From Pyropia yezoensis (taxonomy: Eukaryota > Rhodophyta > Bangiophyceae > Bangiales > Bangiaceae), in NCBI GenBank assembly GCA_009829735.1, contig CM020619.1, positions 4,603,727 to 4,667,726 on the forward strand: a stretch of DNA of 64,000 bases. Reading direction: 5' to 3'. Positions 43,209 to 53,589 of this stretch are shown here, piece after piece (the first letter of the stretch is position 1; each line of letters starts with the position of its first letter). A program made the translations under genes and the position numbers. The notes below the pieces were generated by a model. The model did no database searches. It worked only from the letters and a program-made list of their open reading frames with translations, and had not been told where the DNA came from.

Positions 43209-43640
43209 GATGTTGAAGGTGGTCGCCGCGACGGCGTGTGCGGCGGCATTGTGGCCGGCGGTCGCCACGGCGGTGGCGGCAGACATGGCCGCCGCGGCGA
43301 CGGCGGCGGCGGCGTTGTTGTTGACAGAGGTCACTACGATGATTCCGGTAGAGGCCGCCGGGACTGCGGCAGCGGCGGCGATGTCGGTGGTGGTCGCCGC
43401 GACGGCGTGTGCGGCGGCATTGTGGCCGGCGGTCGCCACGGCGGTGGAGGCAGACATGGCCGCCGCGGCGACGGCGGCGGCGGCGTTGTTGTTGACAGAG
43501 GTCACTACGATGATGCCGGTAGAGGCCGCCGGGACTGCGGCAGCGGCGGCGATGTCGGTGGTGGTCGCCGCGACGGCGTGTGCGGCGGCATTGTGGCCGG
43601 CGGTCGCCACAGCGGTGGCGGCAGAGATGGCCGCCGCCGC
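43209..43640. repeat. 171-bp tandem repeat
   Basis: ATGTCGGTGGTGGTCGCCGC-type units begin at 43210, 43381 and 43552, an exact 171-bp period with about 2.5 copies. The length is a multiple of three. The plus-strand reading is Ala/Val/Thr-rich (ALLLTEVTTMIPVEAAG), so it may be coding, but no gene structure is evident. Confidence 0.88.
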
Positions 43641-43798
43641 GGCTGCGGCGTCGTTGCTTGCCGTGGTCTTTGCGGCCACCGCGACGGCGGTTTTATTCGC
43701 CGTGGTCGCCGAAGCAGTGGCAAGCGTGGCGTCGTTTGCGGTGGTTGCATCGGCGGCGGCCGCGGAGGCGTTGTCGGCGGTGGACGCCGACTGCCGCG

Positions 43799-44235
43799 GC
43801 AGCTGTGGCGACAATGTCGCCGGCGGTCGCCGCGCCGGCGCCAGTGATCGCCGCGGCGTTGTCGGCGGTGGTCGCCGCGGCGGTGGCGGCCGCGGGGTTG
43901 CGGGCGGTGATCCCCGCGGCGGCAGCTGTGGCGACAATGTCGCCGGCGGTCGCCGCGCCGGCACTAGTGGACGCCGCGGCGTTGTCGGCGGTGGTCGCCG
44001 CGGCGGCGGCGGCCGCGGCGTTGCGGGCGGTGATCCCCGCGGCGGCAGCTGTGGCGACAATGTCGCCGGCGGTCGCCGCGCCGGCACTAGTGGACGCCGC
44101 GGCGTTGTCGGCGGTGGTCGCCGCGGCGGCGGCGGCCGCAGCGTTGCGGGCGGTGATCCCCGCGGCGGCAGCTGTGGCGAAAATGTCGCCGGCGGTCGCC
44201 GCGCCGGCGGAAGTGGTCGCCGCGGCGTTGTTCAC
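43799..44235. repeat. 123-bp tandem repeat
   Basis: AGCTGTGGCGACAATGTCGC recurs at 43801, 43924, 44047 and (with a change) 44170, an exact 123-bp period, 3.5 copies. It is also a multiple of three and Ala-rich in translation. Confidence 0.9.
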
Positions 44236-44292
44236 TGTGATTGCCGCGATGGCGCCCGCTGTGGCGGCGGCGGCGGCGTCCCGGTGTGGGGT

Positions 44293-44960
44293 GGTTGTCG
44301 CAGCGGTCTTGACGGCGGAGGTGTTGGTAGTTGTCGCCGCCGCCGCGCCGGCAGTGGTCGCTGTGGCGGCGGCGGCGACGACTTTTGTGTGCGGTGGTCA
44401 TCCTGGCCACCGGGGCGACGGCGTTGTTGGCGGTGGTCGCCGCAATGGCGGTGGCGACGTACGACGCGGTGGTCGCCGCGGTGGCGGCTGCGGCGGGGTT
44501 TTTGGCACGGCCGCCACCGGCATCCACGGCTGCGGCGGGTGTCGCAGTAGAGATGAGAGCTTCGGGCGATGCAGAATGGGGATGTCTGCGAGCCGGGGGT
44601 GAGGGCGGAACTGTACGACGCCGGCTGGTTGTCGCAGCGGTCTTGACGGCGGAGGTGTTGGTAGTCGTCGCCGCCGCCGTGCCGGCAGTGGTCGCTGTGG
44701 CGGCGGCGGCGACGACTTTTGCGTGCGGTGGTCATCCTGGCCACCGGGACGACGGCGTTGTTGGCGGTGGTCGCCGCAATGGCGGTGGCGGCGTACGACG
44801 CGGTGGTCGCCGCGGTGGCGGCTGCGGCGGGGTTTTTGGCACGGCCGCCACCGGCATCCACGGCTGCGAGTCGCAGTGGAGATGAGAGCTTCGGGCGATG
44901 CAGAATGGGGATGTCTGCGAGCCGGGGGTGAGGGCGGAACTGTACGACGCCGGCTTCGAC
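44293..44960. repeat. 334-bp direct repeat, two copies
   Basis: GGTTGTCGCAGCGGTCTTGA begins at 44293 and again at 44627. The two copies are nearly identical over about 300 bp, apart from a short deletion (about 17 bp) near the end of the second. The period is not a multiple of three, which argues against one continuous coding frame. Confidence 0.88.
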
Positions 44961-45111
44961 GCCGGCAAAGGGAGCGGTGGCGGAGGATGCATGTGGGAGA
45001 GCAGGGATTCAATCTGAATATGAGTGACAAGGGAAAAAGTTATGTTACGTTCACCGCGACGGGCAAGACCGATGCTCACCCACAGCCAGCACTCACAACG
45101 CCACCACAGAT

Positions 45112-45531
45112 TCAGTCGCGACGACCGCGAATGCGCCGCGCCAGCATGATGTCCTTGAGGGTAACGGTGACGCGCTTGGCATGGGACGCGCAAAGCACAG
45201 CGTCCTCAAAAAGCTGCACAACGTGCTGCTCCCCCACCTCCTGCAGCGCCGAGAAGGCGGCCTCCTGGAAGCGCATGCCAGGGGTGGCGACATTATCAGC
45301 TATCTCACGAACAAGGCGCTTGAAGGGCGCCTGAGGGATGAGAAGGCCGGGGTGCTTCTGAAAGTGACGAATCTCTCGCAAGGCCACGGTGCCAGGGCGA
45401 TAATGACGCACAGGCATGCGAATGCCTGCGTTGGCATGAATGCGGCGCCGCGCGGCAGCGGTGGGCTTGCGCCTGGTCTTGGCGACGAAAGGCGGGCAGC
45501 GCTGCGGCGTCACATTCTTCACGCGGCCCAT
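45112..45531 (-). CDS. Histone H3 variant, CenH3/CENP-A-like, 139 aa
   Basis: The histone-fold part is clearly H3: [16 protein letters not shown] (residues 43-58), a loop 1 near 80-87, [16 protein letters not shown], and ARRIRG at the end. Three signs point to the centromeric variant. The N-tail ([15 protein letters not shown]) has no ARTKQTARKS and none of the usual modified lysines. Loop 1 ([11 protein letters not shown]) has one residue more than canonical H3 (QDFKTDLRFQ), a known mark of CenH3. Many fold positions are changed (PQAPFKRL for RKLPFQRL). CenH3 replaces H3 in centromeric nucleosomes. The gene has one exon. I chose the ATG at 45531 because it precedes the basic tail and is the last ATG before it; upstream in-frame sequence is low-complexity Pro/Ser. 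A divergent non-centromeric H3 variant cannot be excluded. Confidence 0.85.
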   Translation of the reverse strand: MGRVKNVTPQRCPPFVAKTRRKPTAAARRRIHANAGIRMPVRHYRPGTVALREIRHFQKHPGLLIPQAPFKRLVREIADNVATPGMRFQEAAFSALQEVGEQHVVQLFEDAVLCASHAKRVTVTLKDIMLARRIRGRRD

Positions 45532-45710
45532 GTCGGTGGGTGGGAAGGGGGAGACGGGTGGAGAGACGGGCGGGGAGGGAGGGGGGTATGAAAGAGGGGT
45601 GCGGACAGCGGTGTGCACGTACAGAGCGACAGTGTGCACGAATGGGTGGGCTCCTGGGCGATAGGTGCGACCACCAGGTTGGTTGGGGGAGGACAGTCGT
45701 CATCCTGGGC

Positions 45711-45717
45711 CTTTATA
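45711..45717 (-). promoter_or_regulatory. TATA box of the CenH3-like gene
   Basis: TATAAAG on the minus strand within GCTATAAAGGCCC, 180 bp upstream of the start codon. It fits a core promoter with a leader of about 150 bases. Confidence 0.6.
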
Positions 45718-46560
45718 GCTGCAGCCAGAGGCCAGGGATGCCGACTGAGCCCGTCGGGCCGCAAAGACGACCGACAAACTCTGACGGTGGTCATTGCGGA
45801 TGCCTCCTGCTTGCACAAAAACGCGGGAAACGTGGCGTGCCAAAAGTTGTGGGCTTCCTGTGAGATGAAGAAATAAATGATGCTGCGCAGCCCCCACGGC
45901 GCTTTCCCGCAAACACGAGGCGCAGTGGTCCCTGCTGGTGAGAATGCAGAGGACGACCAGTTGTGACACTGTGTGATTCGTACTCGTGGGGATCCTGTGC
46001 GCTGGTGGTGCCCACCGGCTGTGGGGATACGTTTTTGGGGATACACCCTTGCCACAGCGTGTGCCTGCCCACCAACACGAAAGCAGTGCGGAGTGCGTGT
46101 GGGAATGCATCCCGCTCGGACGCATGGCAAGGGGTAGGCCAGTGCAGCTCTTTTTGAGCCGCGGAGAGAGAGGTGCTCAGCGAGCCGTCTTTCGTGCGGA
46201 ACCCCCATGAGAAGATCTCACTGTCGGACGTGTGACTGTGCCCGTGACTGCACACGCTCCACACGTTGTCCAATCACAACCATCCACGTCGCTTGGCAGC
46301 CCCCCAGGCAGCACTGACCAATGACAAGGACGGAACGTGGTCCCTGTTTGCGGCAGCCGAGAACAACCAGGACTGGAAGACCCGCTCCGATTTCAGGGAA
46401 TGGCCGCGGTCGGGCCGTCCGATTCACATCGCGAACAACCATGGCTCGCACAGAGGTCGTGGGCCGCCATATTTAGCAAACAGGGACGTGCATTAGCAAA
46501 CCGGACTGGAACCACCTCGCCCATTTCACCGGTCCACACCAACCCACGGCAACCTGTGAC
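45718..46560. other. Upstream region of the CenH3-like gene
   Basis: Non-repetitive sequence with CCAAT-type motifs (GTCCAATCACAACC near 46268, GACCAATGACAAGG near 46317). I see no further gene. Such motifs occur in histone promoters, but here they lie far from the TATA box. Confidence 0.4.
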
Positions 46561-48500
46561 ACGGTTTGCGCAGTGGTCCCCGGAAGCCCGCGATCTGGCC
46601 ATCGCGGAGCACGTGACCCCCACAACCAGCACTACTTCCCAACACAATGGAGCTACACGAAAGTCCGGCGGACGTGTGACACGCCTGGAAGACCAGCCAG
46701 GGGCGGTGTCGAGGTCCCGTCAAAGGTTGCGTTCCACACCGATGTGGCCATTTTTGGGAAAAGCACCATATGGTACGTTGCAGAAAAAAGATACAAGGGG
46801 CGTTCTTTTGTCGGTTCTCGGACAACCTTCGGGCCACGCGCCTCGGCCAATGAGGTGCTCGTGCCATATTGCCCGCCGTGTCTCGATACGCACGCGGCAC
46901 AATCAGGCAGCGTTCTTGCCCCCGAAGCGGCGTCGTGCCATGGTGCCACAAGGCTGCCGAGGCAACCCCCGTTGGAGGGCGACAGCGGCGGGCGGAGTTG
47001 GGCGGAGACCAGCCCCACCCCGCCGCCGCCGCCGTGGCTGGCACACCCCCCCCCCCCCCCCCCCCAGGCGCCGCCCCCCACCAACGCCCCCTGCGCCCAG
47101 AACACCAACGCCCCCTGCGCCCACACTGCCGTTATCGCCCCCCCCCCGGGTGGGGGGGGGGGGGGAGTGGGCGCGCACCGCCGCCGCCACCGGGTGAACC
47201 GCCGCGCCGGCCAGGAGGCGTATCCACCCCATTCGCGGGAGGGGGTGGTGTGGTGTGGCGTGGCGTGGTGGCGGCGGCGGGGGGGGGGTGCGTGGGGGGG
47301 GGGGGGGGCGGGGGGGGGGGGGGGGGCGGAATCCGTTTTGTCGCCCGCATCGCGACGTGTGCCCCTCTGGCTCGTAAATATGCCCGGTGGGAGGGGGGGG
47401 CCGGGCGGGGGGGGGGGTGGGGGGGGGGGGGGGGGGGGGTGAGAGCTGCGGTGGGCAGAGAGGGTGGGATGGGATGTGGGCGGGACGGGGGCGTCGGACT
47501 CTGCGCGACACCCGCCTTTGCCCTCTTGCTCCTCTCTCTCTTGCCCTCTCCACCTGCCCCCCCCCCCCTCCCCCCCCTCCCCCCCCCCCCCCCGTCTTTC
47601 TTTTCTCTCGCTCGATGCCCCCCCTCTCCCGACGTGCCGCCGCACACCGCCGTCCTGCCGCCGCCGACCGACGGCGAGGGGGGGGGGGGGGGGGGGAGGG
47701 GAGCGGGGGTGAGAGAGACTGGGCCCTCCCCGCCCCTCTTGGTGTGGCCGCCCGCCCGCCCGCCCGCCCGCCCGTCCCGCCCGCCCGGCCCCCCCCCCCT
47801 GCCGCGGTGGCGGCAGCAGCGGCAGCAGCGGCAGCGGCAATGGGCGGCAGCGTGGCGTCTGCCTGACGGGGAGATGCGGCTGAGTCTGTTTTGGGGGGGG
47901 GGGGAGGGGGGGAGGGAGGGAGGGGGGGGGGGGTAGCGGAGGCGTGCGGAGGGTGGGTGCGGGCGGCGGCGGCGGGTGTGGTGGCTGTGGCCCCGCCGGG
48001 GCGGCTCGGTGTGGCTGTGGCTGTGGGACGGCCGTGACCGCGGCGGCCATGCCGCCGCCGGCAGCGGCCGGCAGGGGAGGCGCAGAGTCTTGCTGGGGGG
48101 GGTGCGGGGGGAGGAGGGGGGTGGGGGGGGGGGGGGGGGGGGGCGGCGTGACCCAACACGCACACGCCCTGTGGACTGGCCGCCACCGCCCCCCGCCCGT
48201 CTGACCGCCAATGCCGACGCGTCCCCCCCCCTGTAGCGGAGGGGGGGGAGCGACGGAGATGGGGGGCGGAGGTACGACTGGGGGGCTGCCACGGCGCTGC
48301 TGGGAGAGGGGGGGGGGGGGGGGGGGGGGGTGGGAGGGCGGTGGCTGGCTGGCTGCCGCCCCAGGTGGCAGACACTGCCGCTGCGCACGGCCGGCGGGGG
48401 GGGGGGGGGGTAGCGTCGGCAGCCTGGGGCAGGCGCTTGCACCGCCGTTGTGGCGAGAAGGGGGGGGGGGGGGTGGTGGTGGGGGGGGGGGGGGGGCGCC
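46561..48500 (+). repeat. G/C-run field
   Basis: From about 47040 to 48500 there are dozens of G or C runs of 7 to 20 bases (for example near 47150, 47280-47330, 47405-47440, 48300-48330 and 48465-48500). Open frames here are artefacts of composition. The plus strand could form many G-quadruplexes, and the run lengths may be unreliable in the assembly. Confidence 0.85.
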
Positions 48501-48746
48501 GTGCCCAGGGTGTGTACATAAGCGCCGCCGGGGGGGGGTCCCTCACACAGACCACCCGCTTCCGTACCGCAGCAGCCAGCAGCCACCTCCCGCCTCGCCA
48601 GACCCACCTTGGCTACCTCCCGCCTCCCACACCCTGACGCCGACATCCCTCCGCTCGTCTTGCCGCCCGCCCACCTCACCGCACGCGTCCCTCCCAGCCC
48701 CTCGCATCCCCCCCATCCTCCCTCTGCCTACCACCCTCTTCCTCTC

Positions 48747-48810
48747 CTCCTCCTCCTCCTCCTCCTCCTGCTCCTGCTCCTCCTCCTCTCCTCCCCCTCC
48801 TCTTCCCCAG
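48747..48810 (+). promoter_or_regulatory. Candidate 3' splice site with polypyrimidine tract
   Basis: A nearly pure CTC/CTT tract ends in CTTCCCCAG at 48810, 21 bases before a Kozak-type ATG. It could be the acceptor of a 5'-leader intron. TACATAAGC near 48515 could be a weak TATA element. Confidence 0.4.
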
Positions 48811-48831
48811 TACCCCCCTGACGCCGCCGCC

Positions 48832-49140
48832 ATGGCACCGAGGCCTCGCGTCGGGGCGGCCGCCGCCCTCCTCCTCGCCGCCGCCGCCGCCGCCGCGGCG
48901 TTGGTGACGGTGGCCCCCGCCCCCGCCGTGGCCGGCGGCTTTGGGTGGGACGACAAGTGGCGGAGCGGCCGGGCCACCTGGTACGGCGGCCCCGACGACC
49001 CGACGATGGACGAGAACGAGGGGGCGTGCCTCAACCAGGGGTACGTCAAGCGCCCCGTCCACGACTACTAGGGGGTCGGCCCCAAGGCGTACAACCAGTA
49101 CCTGTGAGGGGGGCGGAGCGCCATCACGGTAGTGGGCGAC
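48832..49140 (+). pseudogene. Expansin-like secreted protein start, interrupted by stops
   Basis: The ATG at 48832 lies in GCCGCCGCCATGGC, a consensus context. Residues 1-36 form a signal peptide (Ala/Leu-rich, ending PAVAGG). A double-psi-barrel-like start follows (GRATWYGGPDDPTMDENEGA, then C), which resembles the beginning of expansin-like domains (ATFYGG...GGACG). The frame stops at 49069 (TAG) after 79 residues. The same frame goes on with VGPKAYNQYL, meets a second stop (TGA near 49105) and continues RSAITVVGD. Either the gene is dead with two nonsense changes, or an intron starts at the donor-like GGTACGTCAAG near 49040. No other domain is visible. Confidence 0.5.
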
Positions 49141-50500
49141 AGGCGCCGGCGGCGGCGGGCCGCGGCGCCCGCGCCCACCCGCCCCGCAGCCGCCGCCCTG
49201 CTCACCCTCCTCCACTGGCCTCGCGAGGGTGCCCTGGCGGAAGTGCTCGGCCAGGTCACCCTTTTCCTCTCCACCGCACGCCACCCTCTTCCTTCTTCTC
49301 TTTCCCCCTCCCCCCCCCCGTTCCCTGACTTGGTCTAGGGCGGCAAGGGGGGGGGGGTGTCCCTGCGACGGCGGGGCGCAGCTGTCGCTCCCTCCGCCAA
49401 GCCCCCGTCCCTTCCTCCCTCCGCCGTCGCCCCCCCCCTGCTCCTCCTGCCCGTGGGAGCCTCTCTTGTTCATCCTGTGCGTGTGTCTGCGTGTTATTTA
49501 TTTTATGGAGCGAGTAGCCGTCGGGGAGGCCCGGGGCTCACCATCTACAGCAAGCCAACTCTCTCTTGTCGTTAGGATATACGGTACTCTACTTCTTTTC
49601 ATGTCTATCCCTTTGCCTCTCTGTCTGTGCTACCCGCCACTGCAGTGGCAGTCGGCATGTGGCACCGCAGCGCGGCCAGCCGAGCAGTTGGCGGGTGGCA
49701 CAGGTGGGGGCGTAGCTGTGCATCCGGATGGCAGACATCCGAGCACGTGCCCCCTTCTTTCATTGCAAAACCCGCCACCACTTCGGCTCTGCCCCGTTGC
49801 AGCAGGGGACGTCGGAACGGGGCAACCGCCGCTCGAGTCTGGGATTGAATTGGAAAGCGCGAGGTGTCGGCAACGCCGCGAACGCAGGAGGGGGGAGTGG
49901 GTCGCCCTCTTTTCCTTGGTTGCGGCCCGACGGCGGTGGCTTGCGCCGGCACCGACCTGGTCCCACTAGCTGTTTTCGGCCGCAAGGGCACGTCGCTTGT
50001 GTCGATTAGCCCGTCTCGTCCCTGGCGGTGGAGATGAGGAGCGGGGGGTGGGTGCGCGCCGGAGACGTCCACACAGAAGGCGGCACTGTGAAGAGAGCGT
50101 GCGCCGCAGGGAAGGACAACATATGGAAAAAGGTCTCTTTCTGTGAAGGGCGCCTGGGGTGGCCTGAAGCGCCGCGGGTGGTTGTCCCTGCTCTTCCCTT
50201 CCCTCCTTCCGTGGACGGCAGTGGGGGCGGCGTCTCCCGCCCGCTTCCCCCCCATCCCGCCACAGGGACTGGTGCTCGCTCCCCCGGCCACGGGAACGGC
50301 GGCTACTTCAGCGCACAGCAGCCCCGTTGGCCTCCCCGTCCTGTATCGACTTGGCCGCCGCGGGGCCCGCCCGCCACGCATGCGCGCAGCCGCCAGGCCG
50401 ACCCCTGCACACAAGGTCGACGACTGCTGTCGGTTGACAAGGGCCGGGGCCCGTGCAGATATACACACTGTAGTTAACAAACTCCTGTCTCTTTTCATTC
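49141..50500. other. No recognised gene
   Basis: Mixed GC-rich sequence with C-runs (near 49305-49440) and a more ordinary stretch (49500-50500). Overlapping open frames on both strands have no recognisable domain. It may include the 3' part of the expansin-like locus. Confidence 0.4.
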
Positions 50501-51720
50501 AGTCAGCGGCGGGCGCCGCGGCGCCGCGGCCGCCACTGCCGTCCGTCTTGTCCTGGCGGCCACCTCCACCCTTCCCGATGCCGCGGCCGTCGCCGCCGCC
50601 GTCGCCACTTTGGGCGCCCTCGCCGTCGCCGCCGCGGTCGCCGCCTCGGTCACCGCCGTGGGCGCCGCCGCGGTTGCTGCTGCGGGTGCTGTCGCCGTCG
50701 GCGCCACGGGTGCCCGTGCGGTCGCCACCGCGGATGCCGCCGCGGTCTCCGCCGCGGGTGCCGCTGCCGTCGCCGCCGCGGTCGATACTCCAGCTGCCGC
50801 CGCGGTCTCAGCCGCAGGCGCCACCTCAGCTGCCGCCGAGGTCACCGCCGCGGACGCCGCCGCGGTCGCCGTCCCGGTCGCCGTCCCAGTCGCCGCCCGC
50901 ACAGCCGCGCCGTGTGGCGGGCGGTGGCGCTGCCGCAGCTGCCGCCGCCCCGTCCCCGTGCCCCCCCCCCCCGGCGTCCCCCCCCCACTCCTCTTCGACC
51001 TTCGCTGCTGGTGCGGCCGTGCATGGCTCCCCGCCGCCGCACGGCGCGACCGTGTACGGCTCCCCGCCCCCGCCGTACGACCCTCTGTTGCCACGCACGT
51101 GCGCGCTGCCGCCGACGGGGTGGCGGCGGCTGGCGCAGCCGCCGCCGCCAGCGGCGACGGCCACCGCCCCGGCGGTGGCGCCAGCGCCGGTGTCGCGGCC
51201 GGCGTCGCCGCGGGCGTCGCCGCCGGCATCGGTGACGGCAGAGGCGGCGGCGGCCGCGGCGGCGGCGGCGGCGGCACGGCGTCACCAGTCCCCGCCATGG
51301 TGGTGTGCGCCGCCGCCGCCACCCGAGCCGAGGGCGGCGGAACGGAGGGGCGGAAGTCCCCCGACGACACCGCCCGCGGCAGCGCCCGGCTGGCCGGCAG
51401 CGACGGATGCGGCATGGAACGGCCGCGGCGCGGCCGCGCACGCGCCCGCAGCGGGCGGCGACTCGAACGCTGCTCGTCACCTTCCTCGCAGGCTAGTGTG
51501 CGTTGGAGCGGGAGGCGCTCGTCGCCGCCGTGGCCGCCGCGAGGGAGTCGCCTAGGGAGGGGGGCGGCGGCCGGCCGGCCGATGCCGCCGCCACGGCGGC
51601 GCAGGGCGTCGGGCGCGTGGGGGGAGGGGGCGGCCGCCGCCGCCGTCGCGCCGGCCGCCGCCACCGTCGCGCCGGCCGCCTGGCCACAGAGCAGACGGCC
51701 GAGGTGGAGTGCAGGGGAAA
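50500..51720. repeat. GCC/GCG low-complexity tract
   Basis: Imperfect repeats built on GCCGCGGTCGCC and related units (50560-50900) read as Ala/Val-rich in one frame and Pro/Arg/Ser-rich (SPPRSPPR) in another. The block after 50950 has Pro-rich frames (HGSPPPHGATVYGSPPPPYD). A hydroxyproline-rich wall protein is conceivable, but I see no reliable start or splice pattern. Confidence 0.5.
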
Positions 51721-51761
51721 GATGTCGCTCAGAAATATACAAACTAAAAAAAATGAAAATG

Positions 51762-52919
51762 TCAAAGAAGAGATGCGACATATCCCTCAGCCCACGCCGA
51801 AAACATAACCAATAACGTAGCTTTTGAGATGTCCCCATCGTCAGATCGCCACGAGCACAGGCGTTCCGCGACATCGGCAGGAGAAAAGGCACCACACATC
51901 AGTGCGAAGCCCGTCAAGTGACTGTCTGTCGCGCTTTTCACGACACGACCAGTCAGTCCTGTGTGCGTCTCGGCGAAATCAGGCCCGTGCACGCTGGCCA
52001 TTGCCTGCTCAGCGACGCCGCGAGAGCTCCAAACCACCCGCCGGTCAGGAGGGACCAATGGCAGGGCAGAGGCAAACCAAGCACGTTGCCCGGGTCCCCA
52101 GCCGCTCAGGTTGCCACTGTGATCTGGTGCCATCGACGCGCCTTCGCCGCTAGACGCGGCAGGGTCACGAGAGCGACCCCTCAACTCTGTCGCGAGCGCA
52201 TCAGCCTTGATCCGCTTGGCCGCCCTCGCAGCAATCGAGAGCGACTGCGCTGAGGACGCTGGTCCAATGGTAGACTTGGCCCGAAGAGAGCCGCCTCCAC
52301 TGCTGCTCTCGCGTCGAATCTGCTCTGCGGCAGCCAGGGCAGCATTAACAGCGCTCATTTCCGCTTTCCTGCCGCCTATCGCCAACTCATGCGCCCGCTT
52401 GTTGGATTTGTGCATCGTGCTTGATTTGATCTCCCCTTGTCCAATCAAATCGATCGTGTCCGCGGGGGAAGAGCCAACCGCACAGAGGTTGCCAGCCATC
52501 AAACCGACAGACGATGCCTTGACTTGCCGCTCGTTGAACCTGGCTGCGCAGCCGGCTCGGATGCCAGCACACATGCTTGCGGCCTTGGTATCGTCCACGT
52601 TTCGGCAGACCAAGTGGATGCCCTTCATGGGCCCTGCGCTGGCTCGTCTCGTGATGGACCGTCCCTTCGACATCTCGTTGATGGCGTAGCGCTCCGCGTC
52701 GAGCTCGAGGGTGTCGCTATCATGACCAATGTCGTGACACTTGGCGCACTTTCGCGCATGAGAGCACTTGAGGTTGGTGCAGGGCACATCTGGCCCAGGG
52801 GGTCGAAACGGATGATCGGCCGGCAGCCCCCGGACACACCGAAACTTGCGCATGGAGCATGAGCGTTGGTTGTGGCCAAACTGTGTAGAGTCCAGCCCGC
52901 AAAGAAAGCACCGAACCAT
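51762..52919 (-). CDS. Zinc-cluster partner protein of transposon unit 2, 385 aa
   Basis: This is homologous to the 716-aa partner of unit 1. The N-terminal cluster is C4-x2-C7, H16-x4-C21, C28, then C47-x4-C52-S-H54, C58-x2-C61 and H66. The C-terminal block (residues about 275-385) keeps RAWFASALP and LTGFALMCGAFSPADVAERL. The linker is shorter than in unit 1 and there is no Ala/Pro tail. The ATG at 52919 is the first ATG after the TATA box in the left inverted-repeat arm, which supports this start, although the frame stays open to 53276. The likely role is an accessory factor binding the element's DNA; this is inference from pairing and metal-binding residues. Confidence 0.82.
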   Translation of the reverse strand: MVRCFLCGLDSTQFGHNQRSCSMRKFRCVRGLPADHPFRPPGPDVPCTNLKCSHARKCAKCHDIGHDSDTLELDAERYAINEMSKGRSITRRASAGPMKGIHLVCRNVDDTKAASMCAGIRAGCAARFNERQVKASSVGLMAGNLCAVGSSPADTIDLIGQGEIKSSTMHKSNKRAHELAIGGRKAEMSAVNAALAAAEQIRRESSSGGGSLRAKSTIGPASSAQSLSIAARAAKRIKADALATELRGRSRDPAASSGEGASMAPDHSGNLSGWGPGQRAWFASALPLVPPDRRVVWSSRGVAEQAMASVHGPDFAETHTGLTGRVVKSATDSHLTGFALMCGAFSPADVAERLCSWRSDDGDISKATLLVMFSAWAEGYVASLL

Positions 52920-53019
52920 CTTGGACCGCCCGAAAAGTTCGCAGGATGCGTCGATACACACGCCGTGACACGTAGCAATCGACTTGCACAAGCACAGGGA
53001 CGCGGACAAAAGGCGTCGC

Positions 53020-53520
53020 GGGGGGCCGTGGGGCGGCAGGAGCACAGGAGGGGGGCGGGTCGCAGTGACGGCGCCGTGTGGAGCAGGGGGTGAGGAAGCA
53101 GAGGCAGCAGCACGAACGCCGCCAGGAAGGTCTAGGGTCACCACGGCAGGTATGAGGTGGGCGTGTGGTGCGGAATGGATGGACTGGTGGTGGCTGGAAG
53201 AAAAACAGAGGTTATAAGCTTTTTTCGGGCGTCTGACGGCCCCGCTGGGGCCCTCGCACGCCCGCCCGTGCACCACGCGCAGCGCACAAAAAGTGGGTTC
53301 TGGGGGTGCTTCTGGCCATGGTGTGCCGGATGTCGCGCATGCGGCGCCCGTGGGCGCACGCCGGCCGCGCTGCGCCCAGACAGACAGTGGGAGAGGCTGT
53401 CATGCCACTTTTTCGAGCCGACAAACATTTTCCGCATCGGGAGAGATCATGATTGCCCCCAAGCGCGACAAACGTGTCAGTCGCTGACACGAAGCCCAGA
53501 ATCATGCACGGACAATCATG
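53020..53520 (-). repeat. Left arm of the 500-bp inverted repeat (promoter of the zinc-cluster gene)
   Basis: Mirror image of 54839-55339, with only a few differences over about 500 bp. It holds a TATA-like TTATAA at 53212-53217 (read on minus) and most of the leader of the zinc-cluster gene. From the TATA to the start codon no other ATG occurs. Confidence 0.9.
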
Positions 53521-53589
53521 ATGTACATGACACATACAGCTGCAAATAAAGGACGCCGAATGCGGACAATCATCTGCCTCCCTACTCTG

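Noticed and set aside
43210-43640. Alpha-satellite relationship of the 171-bp repeat
   Set aside because: Only the length agrees; the sequence is GC-rich and Ala-coding, unlike AT-rich primate alpha satellite.
47132-48679. Proline-rich 515-codon minus-strand frame
   Set aside because: It reads straight through G-run tracts and has no domain; a compositional artefact.
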